DNA from: an uncultured Methylophilus sp.
GTDB taxonomy: Bacteria; Pseudomonadota; Gammaproteobacteria; Burkholderiales; Methylophilaceae
Direction of reading: 5' to 3'
DNA: 11,619 bases
Assembly: GCA_936943315.1 (NCBI GenBank)
Contig: CAKZJM010000371.1
Location: 1 to 11,619 of the forward strand
Position numbers and translations under genes: made by a program. The notes beneath the pieces were generated by a model that saw only the letters and a list, made by a program, of their open reading frames with translations, was not told the origin of the DNA and did not search any database. Shown one piece after another: positions 1-7,628 of this stretch (position 1 is the stretch's first letter; each line of letters opens with the position of its first letter).

Positions 1-142
1 CACTGGCTGCTCGCGTGAAATTGGAGATTTCACCACTGATCCAGAACAGGGGAAAGCTGGTTTCCAGCAGTTCTTTGGTCAGCCGCGTCAGGTCGCTGAC
101 ACTCAAGATTTGTTTCAAAGGCGTCGATAACAAGTTATTCAT
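1..142 (-). CDS. xseA: Exodeoxyribonuclease VII large subunit, N-terminal fragment
   Basis: This is the first 47 codons of a minus-strand gene that continues past the left edge of the window. Read from the ATG at 142-140, the protein begins MNNLLSTPLKQILSVSDLTR and goes on to FPLFWISGEISNFTRAAS. The L-S-V-S-x-L-x-R stretch and the WISGEISNFT block are characteristic of the N-terminal OB-fold of XseA; E. coli XseA also has a WISGEISNFT-type block. In the holoenzyme XseA carries the nuclease activity and assembles with several XseB subunits to degrade single-stranded DNA in the cytoplasm. A short AAGG lies just upstream of the ATG as a modest ribosome binding site. An upstream ATG at 155-153 is out of frame and stops after five codons. 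The start is divergent from the lytic transglycosylase gene at 331. Only the OB-fold portion is visible, so the catalytic part cannot be checked. Confidence 0.9.
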   Translation of the reverse strand, partial: MNNLLSTPLKQILSVSDLTRLTKELLETSFPLFWISGEISNFTRAAS

Positions 143-207
143 AGCCTTGCATTATCCAACAGCGTCAGGCCGTTTGGCTACGCTTTTTGGCTGCCAGATG
201 GTCAGCG

Positions 208-221
208 GTGCTTTAAAGCAC
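208..221. promoter_or_regulatory. 14-bp perfect palindrome in the xseA / transglycosylase divergent region
   Basis: GTGCTTTAAAGCAC reads the same on both strands and sits about midway between the divergent starts at 142 and 331. Its position and perfect symmetry suit a dimeric repressor site, but no regulator is identified. It occurs once in this gap, so chance cannot be excluded. I could not assign a convincing -10/-35 pair around it. Confidence 0.35.
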
Positions 222-330
222 TCATTTTTAATCGTTTGGATGTTGCTGGGCATCTTTACTTTTCTCAAGGGCACTTTAGTGGTGTCTGTGAGTCCTTAAT
301 ATTAAAGAAGGATTAAAGATATTTACCGCC

Positions 331-1344
331 ATGTTTAATATGCGCACCTTTTTAATGCTGCCACTCATGCCACACCGCTCTCACGCGCTGGGTGCCGTGT
401 TCTTTGCATTATGCCTCGCCCTATCATTCAGCAACTCATATGCCGAAGACAATACCGCCACCGAATCCCCTTTGGCTGACAGCGAAGTGCAGAGTGCGCC
501 AGCCACTGAGGTCAATGAGCCGGTAGTGAGTTATACGCGTGAGCAATCAGCGATCCGTAATGAGGCGTATAAACAGTTCATTAAACTTCAAGTGAGCCTG
601 GCGGCGGGCACCAAAAATGCCCTGGGACTGAGTAGTTATGAGCAGGCACATGCACATTATTGTGCGCTGGCAGGGGAGGCGAAGGACCCGGATGCGCAGT
701 TTGCCATGGGCTGGTTTTACAGCATGGGCAAGGGTGTAGAAGTGAATCACGATATTGCGGCGCGTTTTTTCAGCCTGGCTGCCATACAGGGCCACAGAGA
801 CGCCATGGAGTGGCTGGATAAAGAGCCCGGCAACCCTGAAGTGGCTAAGCTGCCTGCCTGTATGCAGAAACATGAGAATTCTGTGGCCCAGGTCTTGTTC
901 CGCAAACGTGGGCCTGTTTATCAACTGGTGAAAAAACACGCGCCAGTGTATGGCGTTGATGTAGACCTGGCTATGGCCGTGATTGCAGTCGAATCGGGCT
1001 TTAACCCCAAGGCAACCTCGCGTAAAAAAGCTCAGGGGCTGATGCAATTATTGCCAGATACGCAAGCGCGGTTTCATGTCAAAGATGCTTATGATCCCGA
1101 GCAGAACATTAAAGGTGGGTTATCCTACTTGCGTTGGCTGATTGCGTATTTTAAAGGCGACGTGGAATTGGTGGCGGCGGCCTACAATGCCGGGGAAAAT
1201 GCAGTCCTCAGGTATCGCGGCATCCCGCCTTATCCTGAAACGCGCGATTATGTGAAGCGCATTGCGCAGTATTACAAGAAAAAACACCACGCAGTCACAC
1301 AAAAGTCGGCCATGCGTGCTGCCGATACATCCGGTACTTCATAG
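331..1344 (+). CDS. Secreted Sel1-repeat / SLT lytic transglycosylase
   Basis: Predicted periplasmic peptidoglycan lytic transglycosylase of 337 residues. Residues 14-38 form a signal peptide ending in N-S-Y-A, with likely cleavage before E39. A Ser/Thr/Glu-rich linker follows. Residues about 103-162 hold a Sel1-like helical repeat (DAQFAMGWFYSMGKGVEVN, then AARFFSLAAIQGHRDAMEWL). Residues about 195-316 are an SLT domain: catalytic Glu221 in A-V-E-S-G-F-N-P, then GLMQLLP at 236-242, AAYNAGE at 283-289 and the PYPETRDYV motif. The fold family cleaves the MurNAc-GlcNAc bond to give 1,6-anhydroMurNAc. Sel1 repeats usually mediate protein contacts and may position the enzyme. The start is uncertain. 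ATG 331 has only an AAGGA about 18 bases upstream, whereas ATG 367 (residue 13) would leave a more typical 26-residue signal peptide but also lacks a clear ribosome site. It stands alone before dsbB. Confidence 0.88.
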   Translation: MFNMRTFLMLPLMPHRSHALGAVFFALCLALSFSNSYAEDNTATESPLADSEVQSAPATEVNEPVVSYTREQSAIRNEAYKQFIKLQVSLAAGTKNALGLSSYEQAHAHYCALAGEAKDPDAQFAMGWFYSMGKGVEVNHDIAARFFSLAAIQGHRDAMEWLDKEPGNPEVAKLPACMQKHENSVAQVLFRKRGPVYQLVKKHAPVYGVDVDLAMAVIAVESGFNPKATSRKKAQGLMQLLPDTQARFHVKDAYDPEQNIKGGLSYLRWLIAYFKGDVELVAAAYNAGENAVLRYRGIPPYPETRDYVKRIAQYYKKKHHAVTQKSAMRAADTSGTS

Positions 1345-1452
1345 TCCGTTAACTCTCTCACCCTGCGACATTAATTAAACCTGGGAACGATGTGGTTGCG
1401 GGCAGCATCATAAGCGCGTTATCTATTACAATTTCAGCTTTATGAAACGCGC

Positions 1453-1457
1453 AGGAG
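1453..1457 (+). promoter_or_regulatory. Ribosome binding site of dsbB
   Basis: AGGAG lies six bases before the ATG at 1464 and fixes the dsbB start. A TACAAT box at 1427-1432 is a possible -10 element, but no acceptable -35 stands at the right distance. Confidence 0.6.
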
Positions 1458-1463
1458 AATGCA

Positions 1464-1964
1464 ATGTGTCAGTGGTTTAAAGGTCGTGGGGGATATCTGC
1501 TAGGGTTTTTGGCCGGGTTCGGCATTGTCGCCCTGGCACTCTTCATACAAGTGCAAAACCAGCTGGAACCTTGCCCGCTCTGTATCTCGCAGCGCATTAT
1601 TTTCATGAGCCTGGGTTTACTGTTCTTGCTCCATGCATTCGTCTCTCCTAAAACCTGGCTGCATGCAGGCTTAGCCGTCGTCGAGGTACTCACCGCATTG
1701 GGAGGCGCAGGGGTGGCGATTCGCCACTGGTGGCTGCAAGCCCATAAAGAAGACATCATTGCCGACTGCGGGGTTGGGTTCGATTATATGTTTGAAAACT
1801 TCCCGCTCAAAAAAGCCCTGACCTTGGTCTTTCGGGGGACGGGCGATTGCGCGGCGATTGACTGGACGTTTCTCGGCCTGACATTACCCCAATTAGGCTT
1901 GATCAGTTTTATCCTGTTTGGCCTGTACGCTGCTTTCCTGTTCCGCGCACGCCGTTGCAGCTAG
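1464..1964 (+). CDS. dsbB: Disulfide bond formation protein DsbB
   Basis: Inner-membrane quinone reductase that reoxidises the periplasmic thiol oxidase DsbA and passes electrons to ubiquinone. The 166-residue length is normal for the family. Four hydrophobic helices are visible at about 10-30, 45-60, 66-88 and 140-160. The first periplasmic loop carries the redox pair C37-P-L-C40. The conserved Arg of the quinone site follows at R44 (CISQR). The second periplasmic loop has the pair C102 (ADCGVGFDYM) and C129 (GDCAAIDW). All four essential cysteines are therefore present. The protein also has extra cysteines at position 2 and near the C-terminus (C165). The gene ends only eight bases from the stop of the converging cysteine-rich secreted protein gene. 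I see no independent terminator in that junction. No dsbA lies in the window. Confidence 0.95.
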   Translation: MCQWFKGRGGYLLGFLAGFGIVALALFIQVQNQLEPCPLCISQRIIFMSLGLLFLLHAFVSPKTWLHAGLAVVEVLTALGGAGVAIRHWWLQAHKEDIIADCGVGFDYMFENFPLKKALTLVFRGTGDCAAIDWTFLGLTLPQLGLISFILFGLYAAFLFRARRCS

Positions 1965-1972
1965 GCATTGCA

Positions 1973-2989
1973 TCAATAGGCGCCGCTGGTGCCTGTCGGG
2001 TACTTATCCATTCCCGCTGATTGTCTGGCGATTGAGTCATGCCATTCCTGGAACTGTGCTTCGCATAACTGTTCCGCCTGTTGTGACAGTGTTTCTTTAG
2101 GCTTGTTGGCCGCGCGTAGTTTGGCCGTCTCGCGCTTGAGGCAGCCCAGGTATTTGGCTTTGGCATAAATCTCTTCGGTTTGCATGCTGGCAATTGTCTG
2201 GTCGGCCTGGTTGAGCGAGGCGCACAATGGGCCGGTTTGTGTAGAGGCCAATCCATCATCGATCACGCCTTTTTTCGGCATGTGGATGACATTGGCGATA
2301 TCTTGCCCGCGCTTATGGATCCAGTTTTCCAGAATCTCGTTGCCACAACTTTCATTTTGGCAGCGCATGACGCTTTTAAGTAGCCACGCCGCCTGTTGGG
2401 TCATGCGTTCTTCAGAAATGCCGCAATTGTGGATGACATCGTGCGAGCGCGAAAAATACAATTTGTAATTGGCGCGCCAACTGGCATGGCTGGCGCAAGC
2501 CACCTTGCGTAACGGATTGGTCAGCGCACAGTTCTCGGCTTGCAGGGTTTGCAAGCGGTCTGGGGCAAGATTGCCCACCCGGCGGCAAGCCAGCGAAATC
2601 GCCTGCCCATAGGCCTGTGTCACGCCCCAGAATGAGAGGCGGGCTTGCGCAAAGTCAGGATGCTTGGCCAGCGAGAGGTCGTTCTTCCAGTCGAACGATT
2701 CCTGGGTTTGGGTCGACGGATGCACAATGGTTTCGCGTTCGACTTCCATCGAAAACTCACTACACGAGGCTTGTACAAACCTGGTGGCAAGGGCGTCGTC
2801 ATGATCGTCAGCGCGCAACTTGAAAAAAATCATGTCCTCATGCTGCCCCACTTGTAGCGAGTCGAGATCAACAGCAACCGTCAGGAATTTTTCGCGGCCT
2901 GGCACGGTTTGCCATTGTTCGGCATGGAGTGAAGCGCCCCACAGAAATGACAGGCAGGTGAATACAAAGACAATAATCGTTCTAAACAT
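1973..2989 (-). CDS. Cysteine-rich secreted protein of unknown function
   Basis: A 338-residue protein from the ATG at 2989-2987. It begins MFRTIIVFVFTCLSFLWGAS and has a signal peptide ending L-H-A, likely cleaved before E24. The open frame extends upstream to 3124, but those 45 codons overlap the end of the diguanylate cyclase gene and hide the signal peptide inside the protein, so the shorter start is preferred even though no clear ribosome site precedes it. The first part of the mature chain (EQWQTVP, then TVAVDLDSLQVG and IFFKLR) resembles the short beta-rich surface-adhesin-E type domain seen in many proteobacterial secreted proteins; this is a weak match made by eye. The mature part has ten cysteines, an even number that fits disulfide bonding in the periplasm, including C-x4-C in RCQNESCG. 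It sits 43 bases downstream of the diguanylate cyclase gene on the same strand and is probably cotranscribed. Function unknown. Confidence 0.75.
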   Translation of the reverse strand: MFRTIIVFVFTCLSFLWGASLHAEQWQTVPGREKFLTVAVDLDSLQVGQHEDMIFFKLRADDHDDALATRFVQASCSEFSMEVERETIVHPSTQTQESFDWKNDLSLAKHPDFAQARLSFWGVTQAYGQAISLACRRVGNLAPDRLQTLQAENCALTNPLRKVACASHASWRANYKLYFSRSHDVIHNCGISEERMTQQAAWLLKSVMRCQNESCGNEILENWIHKRGQDIANVIHMPKKGVIDDGLASTQTGPLCASLNQADQTIASMQTEEIYAKAKYLGCLKRETAKLRAANKPKETLSQQAEQLCEAQFQEWHDSIARQSAGMDKYPTGTSGAY

Positions 2990-3032
2990 CAGGGGATAAA
3001 CAGAAATAAACAGGCAGCGGGCTGCCTTTGGG

Positions 3033-4190
3033 TTAATTGGAAGCGGAGACGCTGTTGCGGCCAGCCTGTTTGGCCTCATAGAGGGCCAGGTCTGCCCGTT
3101 GCAGCAGTTGCGACAAGGTATCACCCTGATGCAACACGGCCACCCCGGCGCTGATGCTGATGGAGCCCACGCCTGGGATATGCAGGCTATTGATTTGATG
3201 GCGTACTTTTTCTGCCAGTTGCGTGGCTTGTTTTAGCGTGGTGCGCGGCGCATAAATGATCAACTCATCGCCACCCCAGCGTACCGTTATGTCCGAGATC
3301 CGGCTATTCTTTTTAATGCAGGTCGCCACCGCTTTAATCACTGCATCGCCCAGCACATGGCCATGCGTGTCATTGATCTTTTTAAAGTAGTCGATGTCTA
3401 TCAAAATCAGTGCGTCAGTGATTTTTCTGCGTGTCGTCGCGGGAGTATGCTCGGCAAACACCATCTCAAAATGGTGGCGGTTGCTGAGTCCGGTTAAATG
3501 GTCGGTGATGGAAAGTCTCTTGAAATTTTCTTTCTCAAATTCCAGCGCCGTATTGGCGACTGCCAACTGATCTGTACGTTGCTTAACCAGGGCTTCCAAG
3601 TCTACATTCAGTGCTTTTAAATGATTGGTTTGCGACTCACGCAAGCATTCGTAATTGCGGATAATGAAAAATTGCGCTAGCAGGTAAAAGCCCAGGCTGA
3701 GAATGTCGAGGTTGCTATCGTCAGACGGAAATACTTGAATCATGTGGTTGCCCGCGACCAATGCCAGCAAAATGGCCAACATGTAATAGCCGGTCACGCG
3801 GCCTTTGAGGTAAAACGCCGCCGCTAAAATCAGCAGTAACAAGGCGCTGCGCGAGTGGCTGCCTGTGGCCAGAAAAAACACGGTTAAAAACTGGACAAAG
3901 CACAGCCACAAAGCAATGCTGGAAATCAGCTCTATGTTTTTTTTATAACGATGCAAGACCCCGAGTAATACAAAGGCGAGGCAACCGAAAATCAGGTCAA
4001 TGATGCCCAGGAAAGGTTGTTTTTCCCAGCGGATGACACTCATTGTGAGCGAGACGATGCCGGCAAAGGTGAACACATTGTTGAGGAAAATGACTTTATA
4101 ACGGACGTTATCAGCCTCGGTGAGCTCGGGAAAAAGCTTGAGCGGACGCCACATGACGACAAACACTTTGCCAATCCATTTTTTCAACAT
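3033..4190 (-). CDS. Membrane-bound diguanylate cyclase (GGDEL signature)
   Basis: A 385-residue protein predicted to make cyclic di-GMP from two GTP at the inner membrane. Residues about 33-178 contain six hydrophobic segments (roughly 33-53, 60-80, 88-108, 114-129, 134-153, 160-178), a sensory module I cannot assign to a named MASE family. A charged helical linker (about 180-226) probably forms the signalling coiled coil. The GGDEF domain starts at L-S-I-T-D-H-L-T-G-L-S-N-R (226-238). It has the metal and nucleotide motif DIDYFKKINDTHGHVLGD (265-282), the signature GGDEL at 306-310 in place of GGDEF, and ADLALYEAK-Q-A-G-R-N near the end. An inhibitory I-site R-I-S-D (297-300) lies exactly five residues before the signature, so product inhibition is expected. 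The start has a good ribosome site (TGAGGT before the ATG at 4190-4188). It is followed by the cysteine-rich secreted protein gene. The ligand sensed is unknown. Confidence 0.92.
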   Translation of the reverse strand: MLKKWIGKVFVVMWRPLKLFPELTEADNVRYKVIFLNNVFTFAGIVSLTMSVIRWEKQPFLGIIDLIFGCLAFVLLGVLHRYKKNIELISSIALWLCFVQFLTVFFLATGSHSRSALLLLILAAAFYLKGRVTGYYMLAILLALVAGNHMIQVFPSDDSNLDILSLGFYLLAQFFIIRNYECLRESQTNHLKALNVDLEALVKQRTDQLAVANTALEFEKENFKRLSITDHLTGLSNRHHFEMVFAEHTPATTRRKITDALILIDIDYFKKINDTHGHVLGDAVIKAVATCIKKNSRISDITVRWGGDELIIYAPRTTLKQATQLAEKVRHQINSLHIPGVGSISISAGVAVLHQGDTLSQLLQRADLALYEAKQAGRNSVSASN

Positions 4191-4282
4191 CCCGGTGACC
4201 TCAGCAATTTATTATTTTTGTGAATGAGATTGTTTATGTAAAATTAATACTTCACTAGCTAATTACCCCATAACTTCCAAAT

Positions 4283-4311
4283 TTTACATATATTAAGCGG
4301 ATGGGTGTATT
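4283..4311 (+). promoter_or_regulatory. Candidate promoter for cysM operon
   Basis: TTTACA at 4283-4288 (five of six matches to the -35 consensus) is followed after 17 bases by TGTATT at 4306-4311 (four of six). It lies in the AT-rich gap between the divergent cyclase and cysM starts. This would leave a leader of roughly 75 bases before cysM. Assigned by eye only; a sulfur-responsive activator site was not recognised. Confidence 0.35.
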
Positions 4312-4394
4312 ACTTTTATTCAATTAAAGTCAGAATTTGTTAGGGTAAATCCCGCGTCAAAATCCGCTTGAAAAACAACGAGCAACAGTCAGTT

Positions 4395-5288
4395 ATGAAA
4401 CCATTTAAAACTTTGGATGACTTTGTCGGTAATACGCCATTGGTCGCAGTGCAACGCCTGAACCCTAACCCGAGCAATACTATTTTGCTCAAGCTGGAAG
4501 GCAATAACCCGGCTGGTTCAGTCAAGGATAGGCCCGCCTACAGTATGATTTTGCGCGCCGAGCAGCGTGGGCAGATCAAGCCGGGCGACACCCTGATTGA
4601 GGCCACCAGTGGCAACACCGGCATTGCGCTGGCGATGGTCGCAGCCATGCGTGGCTACAAGATGATCCTGGTTATGCCAGAAAATCAGTCCGTTGAGCGC
4701 AGGCAAAGCATGAAAGCTTACGGCGCAGAACTGGTGCTCACACCCAAAGACGGCAGCATGGAGCTGGCGCGGGATGTGGCCTTGAAGTTGCAGGCGGAGG
4801 GCGAAGGCATTGTGCTTGACCAGTTTGGTAATTCGGACAATCCACTGGCGCATTATGAAGGCACCGGCCCTGAGATCTGGCGCGATACCCAAGGCAAAGT
4901 CACGCATTTTATTTCTAGCATGGGCACCACGGGCACCATCATGGGAACCTCCCGTTTCCTCAAGGAACAAAATCCCGCCATACAGATTATTGGCGTGCAA
5001 CCCGAGGAAGGCGCGCAGATTCCGGGTATCCGTAAATGGCCGGAAGAATACCTGCCGAGCATTTATGATCCTTCCCGCATCAACGAATTGCGTTATGTCA
5101 GCCAGAAACACGCCGAAGAGACCACCCGCAAGCTGGCCACCAAAGAAGGGATCTTTGCTGGCATCTCCAGTGGCGGTGCGTTATACACGGCGCTGCAACT
5201 TTCAAAAGAAGTCGACAACGCCGTGATCGTCAGCATCGTCTGCGACCGCGGTGACCGTTATCTTTCTACCGGAGTGTTCCCCGGCTGA
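4395..5288 (+). CDS. cysM: Cysteine synthase B (O-acetylserine sulfhydrylase)
   Basis: Cytoplasmic PLP enzyme that makes cysteine from O-acetylserine and sulfide; CysM of enterics can also use thiosulfate. From ATG 4395 the protein has 297 residues, normal for CysM, and begins MKPFKTLDDFVGNTPLV. The PLP lysine is K44 in G-S-V-K-D-R-P-A. The substrate loop S-G-N-T-G is at 72-76 and the phosphate-binding G-T-T-G-T at 177-181. The blocks DQFGNSDNPLAHYEGTGPEI, IPGIRKWPEEYLP and VCDRGDRYLSTGVF are typical of CysM rather than CysK. An in-frame TTG at 4368 would add nine residues but has no ribosome site and no counterpart in the family, so it was rejected. The last base of the stop codon is the first base of the ydbH start, so cysM is the first gene of a four-gene operon otherwise devoted to envelope lipid transport. 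Confidence 0.95.
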   Translation: MKPFKTLDDFVGNTPLVAVQRLNPNPSNTILLKLEGNNPAGSVKDRPAYSMILRAEQRGQIKPGDTLIEATSGNTGIALAMVAAMRGYKMILVMPENQSVERRQSMKAYGAELVLTPKDGSMELARDVALKLQAEGEGIVLDQFGNSDNPLAHYEGTGPEIWRDTQGKVTHFISSMGTTGTIMGTSRFLKEQNPAIQIIGVQPEEGAQIPGIRKWPEEYLPSIYDPSRINELRYVSQKHAEETTRKLATKEGIFAGISSGGALYTALQLSKEVDNAVIVSIVCDRGDRYLSTGVFPG

Positions 5289-7288
5289 TGCGTGTATGGG
5301 GGCTGATGCTATGGGCTTGGTCACTACCATTATGTGCCATGACCGAGATCAGCCTGAGTGCAGAGAGTATTTCTGGCGAACTCTTCCAGCTGGATAAACC
5401 GCATGCTGTGGTCAATCTGCGTGCCACCCAGCAGATGCAGGTCTATGCTGAACGTTTGCAACTCGGCGATGCCAGCAGTCAAGCCAGTATAGACAAACCC
5501 AACATCAGGCTGGATTTAGGCAAACGCCCGACCTTGCTGGTCACTTCTGAGCGCTTGCAAATGCAACCTTACCAAGCGCGCCAGCCGAGGATATTTCTTG
5601 ATTTAAAGCCGCAAAGCGGACGGCCTGTGCTGTCTTTTTACGCAGAGGTCAAAGCCTTGCAAGAGGAGAGTTGGGGTACGTTTCATCTCAACTGCCAGGT
5701 ACCAGCCCAGGCGGCAAGTCAACCGTGGCGTTGCGAAGACGGTCTTTACCAAGATGCACGTTCGCATGTGCCGTTTAATGTGATTGCCACCCCCACCTGG
5801 AAAGACCAGGACAAGGCTGGCCCTGCTGCCCGGGGCGTGGATATTGCGCTGGCCGTGCATGAGGCCAGGTTTAGTGATGCCGCCGGTTTACATGCCGGAG
5901 ATAAACTCACCGGCACGGTCAATCTTTCTGCCCATCAGCAGGGCGATGGCTGGCGCTGGCAAGGCGTGTTCGACTGGCAGCAAGGTGAGTTATTCTGGCA
6001 ACCGTTTTATTTTTCCGAAGGCAACAAACGCTTTGAAGTTCGTGGCTTTTACCGCCAGCCTTATCTCGATATCGAACAGGCGACATTAGCGTTGCAGGGG
6101 GTTGGCACCTTGCATAGCCAAAGCCGCCTCAACCTCGTCAGCAAAGAATTCGAGTTTTTAAAGGTCGATGCCAAAGAGGTAGATTTCAATGGCGTTTACC
6201 AGGCGTTTATCCAGCCCTTGATCCCCAACTCGGCGTTTGGCCATTTAAAAGTGTCTGGCAAGGCTGACTGGTCGTTTGAAGCCAAGGGGTCGCAGCCGCT
6301 CAAATTTCACCTCAACATCACCGATGCCAGTGTAGAAGAGCAGACTGGCAAATTTGGCTTTACGCATTTTAATGCCGATATCCCCTGGGATTATGATCAT
6401 CCGCAGCGAATTACCCTGGGTTACCGTTCTGGGCACGTTCTCAAAGTGCCACTTGGTGAAACCCGCTGGCAAGCCGAAGTGAACCGTTATTCGGTCACTT
6501 CACCCAGCATGCGGCTACCGCTTCTGGATGGTGCGTTGGACTTTCAGGATATTTCTGCGGCGTGGATCAATCAAAGCATGGTGTGGCACGTAAAAATGGC
6601 GATGCAGCCTATTAGCATGTCCAGCTTTAGCCATGCGATGGACTGGCCGGTGATGCGTGGCCAGATGGCTGGCTCGGTGCCATTGGTGACTTATGCCAAC
6701 CACGAATTGCGTATGCAGGGCGACATGCAGTTTCAATTGTTTAATGGCATGATTGGCATGTCTGACCTGGATATTGATGATCCTTTAGGTGCCGTGCCTA
6801 AGCTGCACGCCAATTTCACCATGCGCGATATCGATTTGGGGGAAATTACACGCACCTTTAATTTTGGCTCCATCAGTGGCAAACTCGAGGGCGATATCAA
6901 GGACTTGCGATTGCAACACTGGAAACCAGTCTCTATGGATGCCTTTGTGCGCACCGCAGACGGCCCGTTTGAGAAAAAAATCTCGCAACGCGCGGTGGAA
7001 AACATCACAGCACTGGGCGGGGAGGGCACCGCCGCCGCATTACAGCGTACCTTTCTGCGGTTTTTTAAAGAGTTTAGTTACGAAAAGATAGGCCTCAGTT
7101 GCCAACTGCGCGGGGATATTTGCAGAATGGGTGGGGTAGACCAGATCCCTGGCGGATTCGTGATTGTCAAAGGCAAGGGCGCGCCGTCTGTCAACGTCAA
7201 TGGCTACACGCAATTCGTGAGCTGGAAAGACGTATTGGCGCGCATGCAACGCGTCACCGATAGCAATAGTAAAATCATGATTGATTAG
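5288..7288 (+). CDS. ydbH: YdbH-family intermembrane phospholipid transport protein
   Basis: A 666-residue AsmA/TamB-like protein of the YdbH family. In E. coli, YdbH is one of three partly redundant AsmA-like proteins (with YhdP and TamB) that carry phospholipid from inner to outer membrane, and it forms a bridge with the lipoprotein YnbE. The N-terminus (about residues 4-18) is a short hydrophobic segment that could be a membrane anchor or signal peptide. L-P-L-C16 is not a good lipobox. Residues 20-560 are long stretches of alternating beta-type sequence, as expected for a lipid-binding groove. The C-terminal block at about 562-650 is the family hallmark: QRAVENITALGG, FLRFFKEFSYEKIGLSC, GDICRMGGV, then GGFVIVKGKGAP. 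It includes two conserved cysteines, C605 and C612. It is clearly shorter than E. coli YdbH (about 880 residues). GGAG lies 13 bases before the ATG, a long spacing, and the TGATG overlap suggests translational coupling to cysM. Confidence 0.88.
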   Translation: MRVWGLMLWAWSLPLCAMTEISLSAESISGELFQLDKPHAVVNLRATQQMQVYAERLQLGDASSQASIDKPNIRLDLGKRPTLLVTSERLQMQPYQARQPRIFLDLKPQSGRPVLSFYAEVKALQEESWGTFHLNCQVPAQAASQPWRCEDGLYQDARSHVPFNVIATPTWKDQDKAGPAARGVDIALAVHEARFSDAAGLHAGDKLTGTVNLSAHQQGDGWRWQGVFDWQQGELFWQPFYFSEGNKRFEVRGFYRQPYLDIEQATLALQGVGTLHSQSRLNLVSKEFEFLKVDAKEVDFNGVYQAFIQPLIPNSAFGHLKVSGKADWSFEAKGSQPLKFHLNITDASVEEQTGKFGFTHFNADIPWDYDHPQRITLGYRSGHVLKVPLGETRWQAEVNRYSVTSPSMRLPLLDGALDFQDISAAWINQSMVWHVKMAMQPISMSSFSHAMDWPVMRGQMAGSVPLVTYANHELRMQGDMQFQLFNGMIGMSDLDIDDPLGAVPKLHANFTMRDIDLGEITRTFNFGSISGKLEGDIKDLRLQHWKPVSMDAFVRTADGPFEKKISQRAVENITALGGEGTAAALQRTFLRFFKEFSYEKIGLSCQLRGDICRMGGVDQIPGGFVIVKGKGAPSVNVNGYTQFVSWKDVLARMQRVTDSNSKIMID

Positions 7289-7323
7289 AATGTAAGTTGA
7301 GCCAGCAGACCTTGTTTGCCGGA

Positions 7324-7329
7324 AAGGAG
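7324..7329 (+). promoter_or_regulatory. Ribosome binding site that fixes a TTG start
   Basis: AAGGAG stands five bases before the TTG at 7335. The next in-frame ATG (7395) would leave only nine residues before the lipobox cysteine, so this site decides the ynbE start. Confidence 0.7.
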
Positions 7330-7334
7330 TCGGA

Positions 7335-7628
7335 TTGAAGCTGACAGCAATCACCAAAGATGACGCTGCCCAATGGCTGCTGAAAGGCACCCTCATGCTG
7401 GTAATCACCAGCCTGAGTGCATGCGTCACCATTAATATTTACTTCCCTGCCGCGGCCGCTGAAAAAGCGGCAGATAAAGTGATTGACGAAATCTGGCAGG
7501 TGCCAGCAGGTGCTTCATCACCTGCGGATACCAAACCATCAGTCCCGGCTGCGAGCCCTGTGATGCCTTCAGCAACGCCGATGGCACCCTCCGTCAAACC
7601 CAGTGTGAACCAGGAGTCTGCCCCATGA
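7335..7628 (+). CDS. ynbE: YnbE-family outer-membrane lipoprotein
   Basis: A 97-residue lipoprotein starting at TTG with a strong ribosome site. The signal peptide is 29 residues with a longish N-region, and ends in the lipobox L-S-A-C30. The mature part starts CVTINIYFPAAAAEKAADKV. The V-T-I-N-I-Y-F-P strand matches the short strand of E. coli YnbE that is thought to extend the YdbH groove at the outer membrane. From about residue 57 to 97 the chain is a Pro/Ala/Ser tail (PSVPAASPVMPSATPMAPSV), an addition absent from the 61-residue E. coli protein and possibly a flexible tether. It lies 46 bases after ydbH, and its stop overlaps the ydbL start (ATGA). Product and partner are inferred from family and operon order; the sequence itself shows the lipobox and the strand. 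Confidence 0.85.
   Translation: MKLTAITKDDAAQWLLKGTLMLVITSLSACVTINIYFPAAAAEKAADKVIDEIWQVPAGASSPADTKPSVPAASPVMPSATPMAPSVKPSVNQESAP

Noticed and set aside
15..299. Plus-strand open frame of 94 codons
   Set aside because: Its first half is antisense to the XseA N-terminus, whose residues match a known family; the rest has no ribosome site or family character.
1978..1994. Short hairpin AGGCGCC-GCT-GGTGCCT at the dsbB convergent junction
   Set aside because: It lies inside the last codons of the converging gene, has a G-T pair and no T tract, so I do not call it a terminator.
2990..3124. N-terminal extension of the cysteine-rich secreted protein
   Set aside because: It overlaps the cyclase coding end in another frame and would bury a clear signal peptide starting at 2989.
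4368..4394. TTG start adding nine residues to CysM
   Set aside because: There is no ribosome site before it, and the family normally begins just before the K-T-L-x-D-F-V-G-N-T-P motif.
4518..5111. Long minus-strand frame inside cysM
   Set aside because: It is antisense to a complete, well-conserved enzyme; it has no independent start signal and no recognisable domain.
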